From Coniella vitis (lineage: Eukaryota > Ascomycota > Sordariomycetes > Diaporthales > Schizoparmaceae), in NCBI GenBank assembly GCA_011317545.1, contig WUJK01000004.1, forward strand, positions 372,001-436,000: a DNA stretch of 64,000 nucleotides, given 5' to 3'. The notes under the pieces are model-generated. The model saw nothing but the letters and a program-made list of their open reading frames with translations, had not been told where the DNA came from and made no database searches. Positions 21,360 to 30,977 of this stretch are shown in pieces (the first letter of the stretch is position 1; each line of letters opens with the position of its first letter). A program made the translations under genes and the position numbers.

Positions 21360-22023
21360 TCATGTTTGGTAGAATAGTTGAGCATTCTTGGGCACCGGAG
21401 AGAGTAATGACCGCGACAAAACTCCCTGTGCGGAAAGTTTGAAGAAGGAGAGACAACATGTCTGTCTGGCACCATCCTCAGCAGCCTCGGCACCACCCTC
21501 ATCCTCGTCCTCGAGCTCGAGGGTGCCGTCAAGGGCCTTCTGCAGGATGTCTTTATCGCCCTCGTCTTCGTCGTAGACGTGGTTATTGCTGTTGAGCACG
21601 TTAGCAGTCGGCTTTGTGGCGCCATATGGGAGTGCGCCGTATATTGCGGGGGCGGTGCCCTTCTTGGTGGCTTTGGTTTCTGTTGGCAAATATGCCTGTT
21701 AGCAGTGGTTAATTGGCAGTGCTGGAACTTGGCTTTGGCGTAGTGTACTGCGCTTGCTGTGCTATTTGCGTAGGTGTCTTGTGGGAAGGATGTGCTGCTT
21801 TGTAGCAGCGCTGGATACGGTGTTTGTGGGAGCTTGGGCTGGTTTGTGTGGATTGATGGGAGTATTATACGTTTCTTGGCTGTACGGGTATTAGCAGTAT
21901 TCGCGGTACGGCGCGCTTTAGCGTACTTGGCTATATAATAATTTGAAACGTTAGTAGACTGCTATAAGTCCTGGTGTTCGATTGGGAAAGGTGGATACGC
22001 TTACTTCCTTTTTTAGGAGGCAT
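21360..22023 (-). CDS. Small basic/acidic protein, unknown
   Basis: I infer three exons: 22023-22005 (19 nt), 21930-21871 and 21679-21360, for 132 residues. Both introns have good branch and acceptor signals (CTAAC...ATATAG and GCTAAC...CAACAG), and all three exons join in phase. The N-terminus is very basic (MPPKKGTKYAKARRTANTA and TAKKQTKATKKG). The middle is YGALPYGATKPTANVLNSNN, and the second half is acidic (YDEDEGDKDILQKALDG, ELEDEDEGG). The pattern suggests a nuclear or nucleic-acid-associated protein, but I do not recognise the family. The stop could lie earlier if a further intron follows the acidic block. Expression is not shown. Confidence 0.45.
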
Positions 22024-22304
22024 TATAGTAGTGGTAATGGTGGTTGCTATGCTTGGGACTGTGGAGGGGAGTATAGTACGGCGGCGGCGATGGTTGGTGA
22101 TGCTACTGTACTGCTATATAGTGGATTAAGAAAGGAGGAGGGAGAAGGGAGGAGGAGGAGGGAGTTTAGACGAGCTGTAGTAGGCGTGGGAGAAATATAG
22201 TAGATGGCGCTGCACCCCTGCTATTAACAATAGTAGGGGTATAACTTAGTGATTGTGTGAAAGAGTAAGATGGGTCAAAGGGAGAAAAGAAACAATCAAA
22301 CGAC
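22024..22304. other. Purine-rich upstream region of the small gene
   Basis: Short GGAGGAG/GGGAG runs and TATA-like sequence (near 22115) fit a promoter for the minus-strand gene at 22023. No gene is seen. Confidence 0.35.
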
Positions 22305-22749
22305 TCAGAAAGGGGAATATTTGTACCCACAAGTGTTGCCATTGCCATAGACGTCGTTCTCTGCAGCCTTTGCCTTTTGAACCTTGGCGCGAATGACGAC
22401 GCGTTCGACGAGGTCAGTGGCCGTAAGGTTGTCGACCACGCCCATTAGCTCGGCGTATACGCTGGGCATGGTGGTCTGAATCTTGGTGACCAGCGTGGTG
22501 TCCGTGGCGTCAGACTGGCGGTCTCGCAGGAACATGTAATGGGGTGTCAGTACATCCTGTATCGAGATATTCAGCATGTTCCTGAGTGTGCCGCGTGTCA
22601 TTCTCCATAGCTTTCTCTCTGCTGGGTCTGCCGACTCTGGGACAGTGGCTAATAGAAAGCGTTCGAGGTCATATGTATCACAGACATCGAAATGCTGACT
22701 TGAACTCTTCGTCTTCTGAAAGGTACAGTTGGATCAATTCGTCTTGCAT
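22305..22749 (-). pseudogene. Unrecognised coding fragment with one frame break
   Basis: From an ATG at 22749 the frame reads MQDELIQLYLSEDEEFKSAF, breaks, and resumes one frame over as YDLERFLLATVPESADPAER, LRNMLNISIQDVLTPHYMFL, then KIQTTMPSVYAELMGVVDNL and AENDVYGNGN. The composition and the absence of stops over more than 110 codons look like real protein. The break may be an unusual short intron or a frameshift. I cannot name the family. It lies on the same strand as the other small genes of this interval. Confidence 0.35.
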
Positions 22750-24187
22750 GTGTCACACGACGCCACACTCGGCATGGGCCGTGATTCGGTTCGGTTCGGT
22801 GCGTACGGTCGGTTTAGGCTTGCAACCTCGGGTTACAGGCTCAGTTGGCCAAATCGCACCGTAAAAATCGCTTTTAAAATAGAGCAATCGCTGCCAGAAT
22901 GCGTAATAGCACACTATCGGGGTGTGTGCGCTGTCTTCAAGATGCGCTCAGTTCTACCATTCTCTGTGACACTGTCTCTTTGAGACATCATACAGACCGG
23001 AGCCTGTGACCAAAGGGAGAGGAGGTGGGAAACCTCAACAAGAAGAATCGGCTGTCCGGAGGCACTGGCAGCCATGAATATTGTGCATTGTCTGGTGCTG
23101 CAAGTAAAGGAAGTAGTGGTGCTCAATGTGGCCGACAGGGACGAAAACCACGCGCCGTCGAAGGGGGGAGGAGGCCTTAGAATATCCCACTACTGGGTCT
23201 ATTGTCAGTAAATCTTCTCGGTTTACGTCGCAGTCATCAGACGCAAGATTTGGGAAATGAAAATGACAACTGACTTTGAATTTCGAATCATGTACAGGAA
23301 CGGGTGGTTCCCACAGCTCATCCAAAACTGGGCAGGGTTCTTCCGATGATGTTGACGATGAGAATTCTGCATTTTCATTTGAGATTTTTAGCCCATTCGC
23401 TATCGCGACGTCCTGTTACACAAAATGTGGCATTTTTCACATTGTGTCTTGGCCTTCCCATTCCCAATAAATGTGATCCATTGGTGGGGTGGCTGTCTGG
23501 AAACAACATTCTGCTATTTCGGCGTGTTGGGCATCGATCGCGCGCTGTGAATTGGCTAAATGCGCCGAGCATCTGGTTTGCTCTGCGCATTCGCACCGTT
23601 ATCGCCGCCATCTCCACCATTATTTTCATCATCACCATCCTCATCATCCTCATCTCCGATGTGAAGAGCGACGTCAGCCCATTCTTCACCAACATCAGCC
23701 AACCTCTCAAGTGCGTCAACGCCGCGAGTAAGCAGCACAACTACCACAAACAGCAATGGTAAACAGCTAGAAGAGAGGAGAGAGACTGTAGAAATGGTGC
23801 CGCGTCTTGCTATGTCACTCTCTTCAAGGAGAAAGCTTGAGAGCGTCGACATCCAACATGCAGCATGCCTCTCACTACCTCTGACGAGTCCACGGGTAGG
23901 TCGCCGCCGAGAAAATTGTCTTTGAGTAATTTTGATCGCCTTTTGCTGCTGACTTTTGGGATATAGAGTACAATCCTCGTAAATGGTTGCCAGTTTTTAT
24001 TCGATATGCTTCCTCCGCATGTTGCTGCGGCGATGAAGATCGCGCCTGTTGTTATTGTCGGATATATACAGTGTTGCTAGCGACCATTGATGTGCTCAGG
24101 ATGGATGCGGAGATCTGTGTGGAAAGGCAATTCAGTCGAGGCATGAATGTGTTCAGAAACTATGAGTACTCCCACTTTTCTCGTGCT
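22750..24187. other. No gene seen
   Basis: About 1.4 kb. A CAT/ATC-rich low-complexity stretch lies around 23600-23670 and encodes acidic Asp/Asn runs on the minus strand. No domain or splice structure is recognised. Confidence 0.4.
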
Positions 24188-24562
24188 TCAATAAGGCTGC
24201 TGAGTGGCCCTTTCAGCCATAAGTTGAGTTTTATCTTCAGCCCACTCACGAGCCAACGCGTCAGAAGCACCAACTTCACGCTCAAACTCATTAACGCGAA
24301 GCATCAGACCCCTCTTATCATCCTCCAAGGCAGCAATGGAAGCCATAAGACCACCGTGTTCATGCCCAAGGCGACGAACGGTCCGTTCCAAAGCAGCGTG
24401 ATCAGCGGCAGAGACCATGTCATCAGCAACTTAGTTGAGATCGTTGAATTGCCCTGCCTCCCAAAGCTCAAGAGCAGCCTTCCAAGCCCAAGATGCATGG
24501 CTAGCTTTTGTTTCAGCCCCAGACACAGCCTTCTTGTTATTGAGGTCAAGAATTCGCGGTGG
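24188..24562 (-). pseudogene. Coiled-coil protein fragment with an in-frame TAA
   Basis: The minus strand reads RILDLNNKKAVSGAETKASH, WAWKAALELWEAGQFNDLN, then TAA, then VADDMVSAADHAALERTVRR, SIAALEDDKRGLMLRVNEFE and ASDALAREWAEDKTQLM. The second half is a strong heptad-type coiled coil. The TAA sits where CAA (Gln) would fit, so one C-to-T change explains it. I do not recognise the parent protein. Confidence 0.4.
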
Positions 24563-24658
24563 TCTTTTAGACGTCTTCTGCGATTGGAATCATAATCCCA
24601 ATGAAACCGCTCTCAACTGGACTACAAGAGTCGAGGATAAAGGGCGGCTGTGTAGTGT

Positions 24659-24682
24659 ATGTTAAAGCAATTGCTTTAACAT
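24659..24682. repeat. Perfect 24-bp palindrome
   Basis: The sequence centred on AATT is identical to its own reverse complement over 24 bases (half-site ATGTTAAAGCAA). It lies in the gap between a coiled-coil remnant and a truncated Fic remnant. It could be an element end, an insertion target or a dimeric factor site. Confidence 0.85.
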
Positions 24683-24722
24683 GTAGCCAACGCACCGATG
24701 ATACTCTATAAAGTTGATACTT

Positions 24723-25127
24723 TTACAGAACATCGAGCGCCCCCTTTTCTTTTCTTGGGTGATCAGCCAGTGGGTGGTGTGCCGTCGTCATAATGAAATG
24801 AGGTACGGATTGATGACCATAAGTGATGTCCAGAGAAGGGCCGGCGTTTTCGATCTGGTTTGAGCCGAAAACCATGCGACACAGGACATCAATATAATGC
24901 ATCTCGAGCGCGTGCTTATCCTGCTCGCCTGTAGAGAGGATATAAGTTGTTATGTCGTTAATATCGGCCTGGAACTCGTCGAAGAGGTCATCATGGTCGA
25001 CATCACCAAGAATGGTTGTAGTCATTGTTTGCATCTTGCAGGCCACATGACCAATGGTCATCCTGGCAAGTGTAGTTGCTGTTTGGCGATTGTGGCTGAT
25101 TGGAGGCACAATCTCCTGGCACTGCAT
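24723..25127 (-). pseudogene. Truncated Fic/Fido-domain protein
   Basis: The frame encodes DLFDEFQADINDITTYILST, then MHYIDVLCRMVFGSNQIENA and GPSLDIT. The segment FGSNQIENAGPS resembles the SNxIEGxxxS region at the start of the Fic fold, which in many Fic proteins carries or neighbours the inhibitory helix. After DIT the similarity I recall stops and the frame closes. The catalytic HPFxxGNGR loop is absent from this frame, and I did not find it nearby. Intact Fic proteins transfer AMP or related groups to target proteins. This copy should be inactive. It sits directly downstream of a truncated member of the tandem family at 25129. Confidence 0.5.
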
Positions 25128-25128
25128 G

Positions 25129-25407
25129 CTAGGTGGTCACTGAACATGGCCGTAGAACCCATCGAGAGGGGGTGTCGGCAACAGTGGTGTTTGAAGGACC
25201 TGATTCTTCAGAATCAACGGCCATGGCACTGTCAGCCTCTCTCAAGGCATCAGCAATCTGTTGTGAGATGTAATGGCCGTCCATCAGACTGGTGAAATCC
25301 GAGTTGGATACCTCCTGGCTCTCGTCAGCGTGGTTGAGACCATCTTGTTGATCGTCTATCGCAGAGAAAGATGAAAACGGTCGAATCGGATCGTCGGCAG
25401 GACTCAT
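25129..25407 (-). pseudogene. Tandem-family member, copy 3 (truncated)
   Basis: It encodes 92 residues. It starts MSPADDPIRPFSSFSAID and shares with copy 1 (27303) the PIRPFSSF block, an E(S/V)QEVxxSxFxSLMD block, and the (I/F)AD...(R)E(A/D)D...M helix. It then diverges into EESGPSNTTVADTPSRWV and stops, lacking the SSDLARSI region and the basic C-terminus. It could be a diverged but intact short protein, or an N-terminal exon of the adjacent Fic-like frame. Upstream it keeps the ATTCACGGATCAGAACGTT motif seen before copy 2. Confidence 0.45.
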
Positions 25408-26778
25408 TGTCTCTGTATTCACGGATCAGAACGTTGAATCAAGGGGTGAATGGGTAGTATTGTTGGTGTTTTCTGCTTCACTTACAGTTATGGGTTTGTG
25501 GATGGGAAATCGATCCATATTTCTTTCATCATGCGTCGTCATGATGGCCTCGAGCATTGCCTTGTGATTCCACACATTGTTTCTGGGTATAGACTGATTA
25601 TTAGCTTGTGATCAATGGGCTGTGGTCACTTGTAGGTTGGTACAGAAACTCACGCGTGAGTTTTGCGTCTTTGTCTGGACTGGTGGCCCTTGGGCATCTC
25701 CCCGTCGCCCAAAGCAGAAGTTGCAGATTCGACCAATGGAGAACCGCGCGCTCATATTGTACTCGAAAAAGAAGTCCGAATAGACGGAAGGCGTGGGCGT
25801 ACATCGCGCGTGAAAAGACGACATTGTGAACTCCTGGGAACCCTGAGATTGCCGGTCCTGTGGTGCGCACGAGGCAGACAGGTTGCAAACTCAATAACGC
25901 ACACTCCAATAGCGGGATCTGTAGTACTTTGGAGTCCGCGGTTTTCTGATGGCAAACTGGAAAACTATTACCGCGCCTGCAAGCATGCATTCTGCCGCGC
26001 AGCATTTGCCACATCGAGGCTTGGGTGCCCCGTCCACCATTGCAAGGCTGTGCATCGGTGGTCGGCAAAGCTAGTGATGTTTGCAAGCTTTGAAAAGTAG
26101 GTCCTGGCTCCGACCGTTAGGTGTAATGAAAGTGCTTGCCAGAGCGCACCACAATTTTCTTGTCTGCTCGCCCACCCTTGGCAGCATTCTCCACCGTACT
26201 CGAGGTTGTCTGAGGATGGCGAGAAGGATACTCTTGATACGATCCTATTGATGAGGACCCGGATGTAAATCAAATCGAGGATGATATGATAGGTTCCTAC
26301 ACTCCGGCTTGTTGTTGGAGCCATGTTGCACCAGTGCCTTCATGGTGATGACAAACGATACAGTCCGATGGGATACCGCCAACCATCAATCTGCTCCTCG
26401 AGTCTTAGGACGCCTTCCACCAAGGCCCGCAGCGTGCCATGCCATGGGCCTCTCTAGGGCGTATAAGGCCCCCGATCTTGCGTGCCGGATTGAAGGCTTC
26501 CAAGTCGCGATGACGCTCAGCCGTGTTGAATTGTAGGCGCAGTCTCGGGTCCAGCTCAAGCTTATCATCCACACCGAAAGCTGGGAGCTCCTGTCGGCTG
26601 TAGTAACTCGGGGTTGCATGACGACCTTCTCTGCGGGTTCCTGGAATTGAGTGCGCGTGCCTCAAGTCTACCCAGTGCTGGCGCATCACACGGGATGACA
26701 ATTAACAAGGAGATTGTATTAAAGCGAACATAGAGATTGATGCTTCCTTTATCTCAGACGCGTCAGCAGACGCGTCTG
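25408..26778. other. Spacer between family copies 3 and 2
   Basis: No complete gene is seen. A minus-strand frame at 26405-26701 contains SRQELPAFGVDDKLELDPRL and QFNTAERHRDLEAFNPARKI, which look protein-like but are unrecognised. At 26757-26780 there are two ACGCGT boxes, the second inside a perfect 16-bp palindrome (half-site AGCAGACG). ACGCGT is the core of the fungal MBF cell-cycle element, though its role here is unproven. Confidence 0.35.
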
Positions 26779-27291
26779 CTAGCTATAAATGCATATGGGT
26801 CCTAGACCCACGTGACTTATGACTAATCGTAAGGGTGACCAACTGGTGTGGGGAGAGCTTCTGAACAACCGTTTTCGAGGGGAGTTAGAACGATGAATCG
26901 CATTATCGCCAGTGAATTCATAAATATCGTCTGCAGCTTCAAGACCAGACGGACGATTCGCACGGGACAAGCCTGGACGAGATAACTCACCGAGGGATCG
27001 ACCAACAGAAGGAGGATGAGAAGGGGCGTTATTACTAGCACCGGCGATAGCGGCACTAATCGAACGGGCCAAGTCACTGGATTCAGCCATCGCGCTATCG
27101 TCCTCTCTTATCGCATCAGCAATCTCTTATAAAGGGTAGATACCGTCCATTAAACTATCGAACTCGGAGTTGGCTACCTCTTGGATCTGGTCAGACGTAG
27201 AAATGCCATCGTGACCGTTAATTGCACTAAAGGACGAAAAGGGGCGAATCGGATTCTTGTTATTGTTGTTGGTGGAGTTGTCGGCGCCTAT
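26779..27291 (-). pseudogene. Tandem-family member, copy 2 (start lost, one stop)
   Basis: The frame is aligned codon for codon with copy 1 but begins with ATA where copy 1 has ATG (27289-27291), and has TAA at 27127-27129 where copy 1 has CAG. Otherwise it reads NPIRPFSSFSAING, EFDSLMDGIYP, AESSDLARSISAAIAGASNN, SRANRPSGLEA and NSPRKRLFRSSPHT. Both disabling changes are C:G to T:A transitions, as RIP would make. Copies 1 and 2 abut with a repeat period of about 530 bp. Confidence 0.65.
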
Positions 27292-27302
27292 TATCACTCG
27301 AT

Positions 27303-27821
27303 TCACGGATCAGAACGTTGCTGCGACTTGGTTCTCTTGGCGGGCGTGTGAGGAGACTTTCCAAACACCCGCTTTCGAGGAGAGCCGGCGCGGGGAATAG
27401 CATCATCGCCAGTAAACGTATAGATATTATCTACAACTTCAAGATCAGTCGGGCGATTCGCACGAGACAAGCCTAAACGAGAAGACTCACCGAGGGAATA
27501 ACCAGTACGGGACGGATAAGAAGGGTTATTATCGCCGGCACTGGTATTAGCACTAGCATTGGGATTGGCACTGGCGATAGCGGCACCAATTGACCGGGCC
27601 AAATCGCTGGATTCACCCATCGTTCTGTCGTCCTCTCTCATTATATCAGCAAACTCCTGTGAAGGGTAGATTGCGTCCATCAGACTGTCGAATTCGGAGC
27701 TGGGTACCTCTTGGACCTCGTTAGGCGCGGAAATGGCATTATGACTGTCAACTCCGCCAAAGGATGAGAAAGGGCGAATCGGAGTGTTATTATCGTTGTT
27801 AGAGGAATGGTCAGCACCCAT
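27303..27821 (-). CDS. Tandem-family member, copy 1 (intact), unknown nuclear-like protein
   Basis: It encodes 172 residues. The start MGADHSSNNDNNTPIRPF was chosen because an intron-like segment (GTAAGTGAGC donor, CTAATC...TAG end) finishes 5 nt before it, and because copy 3 starts at the same point. The protein has an acidic N-half with QEVPSSEFDSLMDAIYPSQE, a SSDLARSIGAAIA helix and an Asn/Ser-rich linker. It ends in a basic tail (SPRKRVFGKSPHTPAKRTKS) that looks like a nuclear localisation signal with SP/TP sites. No domain is recognised. It is the only one of three related copies with an undamaged frame. Confidence 0.55.
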   Translation of the reverse strand: MGADHSSNNDNNTPIRPFSSFGGVDSHNAISAPNEVQEVPSSEFDSLMDAIYPSQEFADIMREDDRTMGESSDLARSIGAAIASANPNASANTSAGDNNPSYPSRTGYSLGESSRLGLSRANRPTDLEVVDNIYTFTGDDAIPRAGSPRKRVFGKSPHTPAKRTKSQQRSDP

Positions 27822-28901
27822 TGTCGCTAGATTCACGGATTAGAGCGTCAATCAGTGTGCAATTGGGTGGTTTGATGGTGATTTTGCTCACTTACAGTTT
27901 GTGCGTTTGAGTTGGTCTAAAGGGAAAAGAGAAGGAATCTCAAACTGGCAAAACGCGACGAATATATATTAAAAGTATGTGCCAGGCTGCCACCAGTGCA
28001 ACTGGCGATATCCTCACCAGTTGGGGGGTGTGTGAGAATGGCCACCCCATTGTAGCCACAGCACCCAGCCTCGAGGTTGTCTAGGCTCGGCGTCCGAAGG
28101 TGGGAGACAGTCCGTAATAGACGAGGAGCTAGAAGAAACCGTCAGATTTGAGAACGAGAGGTGAAGGGGCAATCGCAAATGGTCGGCGGTGCGAAACTAA
28201 CATAGGTAGGCGAGGGCTGAGCTGTGCCTCAAAGCCAGTGTGAGGTTGTGGGGATGCGATGGATGCTGCTCGGCAAAGCGTATGCCGCGCGGGGTGTAGG
28301 CGACCGCAAAGAGCAACTGTTCGGCATCGACGACGCCCCAGCGAAGCATCACTTGTCGTCGTCGTCGACTTGCCCGTTGTAATGTTTCCGTTTGTGGTCC
28401 TGGGAGATCGATCAGACCCAGTTCGGAATCAAGATCGGTATTGTAACGATGAAAGAGTGCGAAAGGTCTGCAGCTCATAGAAGCAAACGAAAGCGAGGGC
28501 CTGCTGCCTTGGAGGTGGCCGCTCCGCCGCCCACGCTACACTGGTTTGAGACCATGACGCGGCTCAATCTGCCGTCCTTATCATGAGCATAAGCGGTGCA
28601 ATGCATCCGCTCATTCATATCGCGAGCCGCGGGTTGAAGAACCGAGAAGGGCGTCTTGGAAAAGAGCGCCAAACGATCCGCCACGGGGCGTGGGTGCCCA
28701 CGTGGTGAATTCTCAAATGGAGAGGACAGGCAGCCATGGGTGACAAACAAGGAAGGCACCAACAGCCTCCAGTGGCTGATTAATCAGATACTCCAGAAAG
28801 CCGAGATCTGTCACTCGGTGCATCCGGCGCAGCCACCTGCTGGGGCTCAAGTCCTGTCAGCTCTTTCGTGTCTTGGGCCAGGAGCTCAAAGGATACGATA
28901 C
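27822..28901. other. Upstream region of copy 1 and unrecognised sequence
   Basis: The first 100 bp hold the probable 5' intron and leader of copy 1. Beyond that, minus-strand frames at 28197-28762 carry no recognised domain. I see no further gene. Confidence 0.35.
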
Positions 28902-29348
28902 TTACAGAGGCTGGTGTTGTTCCACGCTGTGCTGCTGTCCTGTCACGGACTGGACGCAAGGGCTACCTGTTGTCGCTGCAAACTCTTCGGCCAAGTTATT
29001 ATCCGCCAGCTCGTCCACAGCCCTCAGATACAATCGCATGATGATACACCGAAGACGTTCCAGTGAGGCGAGAAGGAGGGCCCTCGCGAAGCGTGCAGCG
29101 GCTGGAGGGTGCACCTCTGGTGTGCCCGAATTTGCTCCTGTGATGAGTTAGCCATCAAGCCGATTTGAGACCAGGAGGATACCGCAACATACCGCGGTCG
29201 CAAGGAGACGAAGGGGCTCGAGTGAGGAACTGGCGAGATGCTTGAGGGCAGCCATGAAGGTTCCATGAGCCAAGATCTGCTTGGGCTTAATCTGTCCACC
29301 AGATTTGAAACCCCACTGCGACTTGCGCATTCCCTCAAAGGCAACCAA
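28902..29348 (-). CDS. Putative two-exon small gene, unknown
   Basis: Exons 29348-29183 and 29137-28902 join in phase across a 45-nt intron (GTATCC donor, GGCTAAC branch, CACAG acceptor) to give 133 residues. Exon 1 reads GMRKSQWGFKSGGQIKPKQI and LKHLASSSLEPLRLLATA. Exon 2 reads RFARALLLASLERLRCIIMR and LYLRAVDELADNNLAEEFAA, a helical, Leu-rich pattern. A further donor (GTAGCC) follows the last helix, so the true 3' end may differ. The gene may also be a fragment. No family is recognised. Confidence 0.3.
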
Positions 29349-29416
29349 TCAGCAAGCGAAGCTGCATCTGGCTAAACATCGCCATCATCTTCTCCCAAAA
29401 GACCGCAGACGTCTTC

Positions 29417-29885
29417 CTAGGCGGCCGCGATACGATTGATGGGCAACTTGAAGTCGTAGGCATTGCTAAGCATGCTAAGCAGGTGCTAACTCAACATATT
29501 AGTCATCCAGACATCGGACCCCCACGAGACAAGATAGTTTCAAATAGAATACTCACCAAAAGACAGGCTTCTGAATACGGCGACAATCGTCGCACGTGAT
29601 CGAGCCGACGAAGGTGTGCTTGCACTCAATCTTGAGGGGCGCGTCGGCGGAAGGGGTGAAAATGGCTTCAGCGGAGGTGCCACACTTGGTGTAGAAGAGG
29701 GCAGGAGGGACGGCGGGCCCCGGGCGTTTCGCAAGTCTGGCACGAGCCTGCTGCGTTGGCTTTGAAAGGCATGCTTGACATATAGGTGCCGGCGGCAAGG
29801 CGGTGTGACGATGGGCAGCCCATCTGGCCTTGTTGGGGCTGAGTGGTCGAGGTTCACCAGCGACGTATACGAAGAGCGAGGTCAT
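29417..29885 (-). CDS. Small cysteine-rich, zinc-ribbon-like protein
   Basis: Two exons, 29885-29557 and 29465-29417, encode 125 residues. The donor is a perfect GTGAGT and the acceptor follows a CTTAG; the phase is preserved and a new Cys codon forms at the junction. The start MTSLFVYVAGEPRPLSPNKA follows a plausible leader. Cysteines occur as ICQACLSK, FYTKCG, IECKHTF and ITCDDCRR, then FCN, giving a C-x2-C ... C ... C-x-H ... C-x2-C layout expected of a zinc-binding fold. The exon 2 tail is AYDFKLPINRIAAA. No named family comes to mind. It lies among other small minus-strand genes. Confidence 0.45.
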
Positions 29886-30782
29886 ATTGGGCGTAGTCTG
29901 TGCAAAGTATCCAAGAGAAGTTGGATGCATTAGTGTTGGAGCATTGAGAATTTGAGCCTTCGAAGAGAAGAAGCTGATACATACCCCCCAATATATCTGT
30001 GGTTCAGTCCATCTCAATTGATGAGAATCTGTCGTGGTGGACTTTGTCCATGGTGTCGGTCTGGCACTCCATCTCCCATCCCAAGCTGTTGATGATCAAA
30101 GGTCCTCCTTCGAGTCCACTGGAGATAGTTGGTAATGTTGTGGCTGGGTGCACCATGCTGCCAGCACTTGCTTTGTTTTAGGTAACAGAAGCTAAAGATC
30201 CGTGAAACCAAGCCAGAAATCAAGACACCATGAAACCTGGGTACCGGGGCTCTCTTCAAAACTACTCTTGGCCGCACTTCTTCTTCTTGTGTGTAAGAGC
30301 GTGGATAGTCTGCATCTGGTGGACCGACTCCGGCGGTCTGGCGCGCCTTGTTGCTGTTGAACACTTGTATCTAAGGGTCTTGAGCTCATCACTTGAACGC
30401 TTCGCCTTTGGACTCCTTTTCTCCAATATTTCGAGCTTTTTCTCTGCCTCGCTTTGTTGTCTCCGTCTTTGTCTTCTCTCTCTCCACTTTTCTCTCCTCC
30501 TCCTTCTCCCCTTACAAACACCTACACTCTCCACAGGCCGCAGCCGGAAGCTTTTTGCTGAAAACGGTGGTTGAGATGGACTTGTTGAATCATCTGGACA
30601 CTTTCATTGCGGCTATCACCGCTGCCCCGGGCCTGTAGCAGCAGAAGAGCATTGCTCCGCGCCAGCCTTGCCTCCACTGATCTCTGGGAGCCACCGCTCG
30701 AGCCAGAGTTAAAAATAGTCCCTAGTCAGGAGCCCCTGTGGTCTTGAGGAAGGTCATTCTCACACCATTGTCTTGAAACATC
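29886..30782. other. Spacer with a charged minus-strand frame
   Basis: A minus-strand frame at 30262-30534 is rich in Arg, Lys and Glu (KLEILEKRSPKAKRSSDELK) and could be a coiled-coil exon. There is no start, splice context or family to support a gene call. Confidence 0.3.
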
Positions 30783-30977
30783 TGCCACAAACTCTGTGAC
30801 CAGCGTCTGCGCATACATGTGTGCCACAAACTCTGTGACCAGTGTCTGCGCATACATGTGTGCCACAAACTCTGTAACCAGTGTCTGCGCATACATGTGT
30901 GCCACAAACTCTGTAACCAGTGTCTGCGCATACATGTGTGCCACAGACTCTGTGACCAGTGTCTGCGCATACATGTG
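30783..30977. repeat. 39-bp minisatellite, five units
   Basis: Five head-to-tail units of exactly 39 bp differ at only a few positions. Because 39 is a multiple of three, the minus strand carries an uninterrupted 13-residue repeat, HMYAQTLVTEFVA, within a 211-codon open frame (30726-31361). Whether it is translated is unknown. The units are too long and too similar, and have no spacers, for a CRISPR array. Confidence 0.9.

Noticed and set aside
30783..30977. Possible CRISPR array
   Set aside because: Units are directly adjacent with no spacers, and the genome is eukaryotic.
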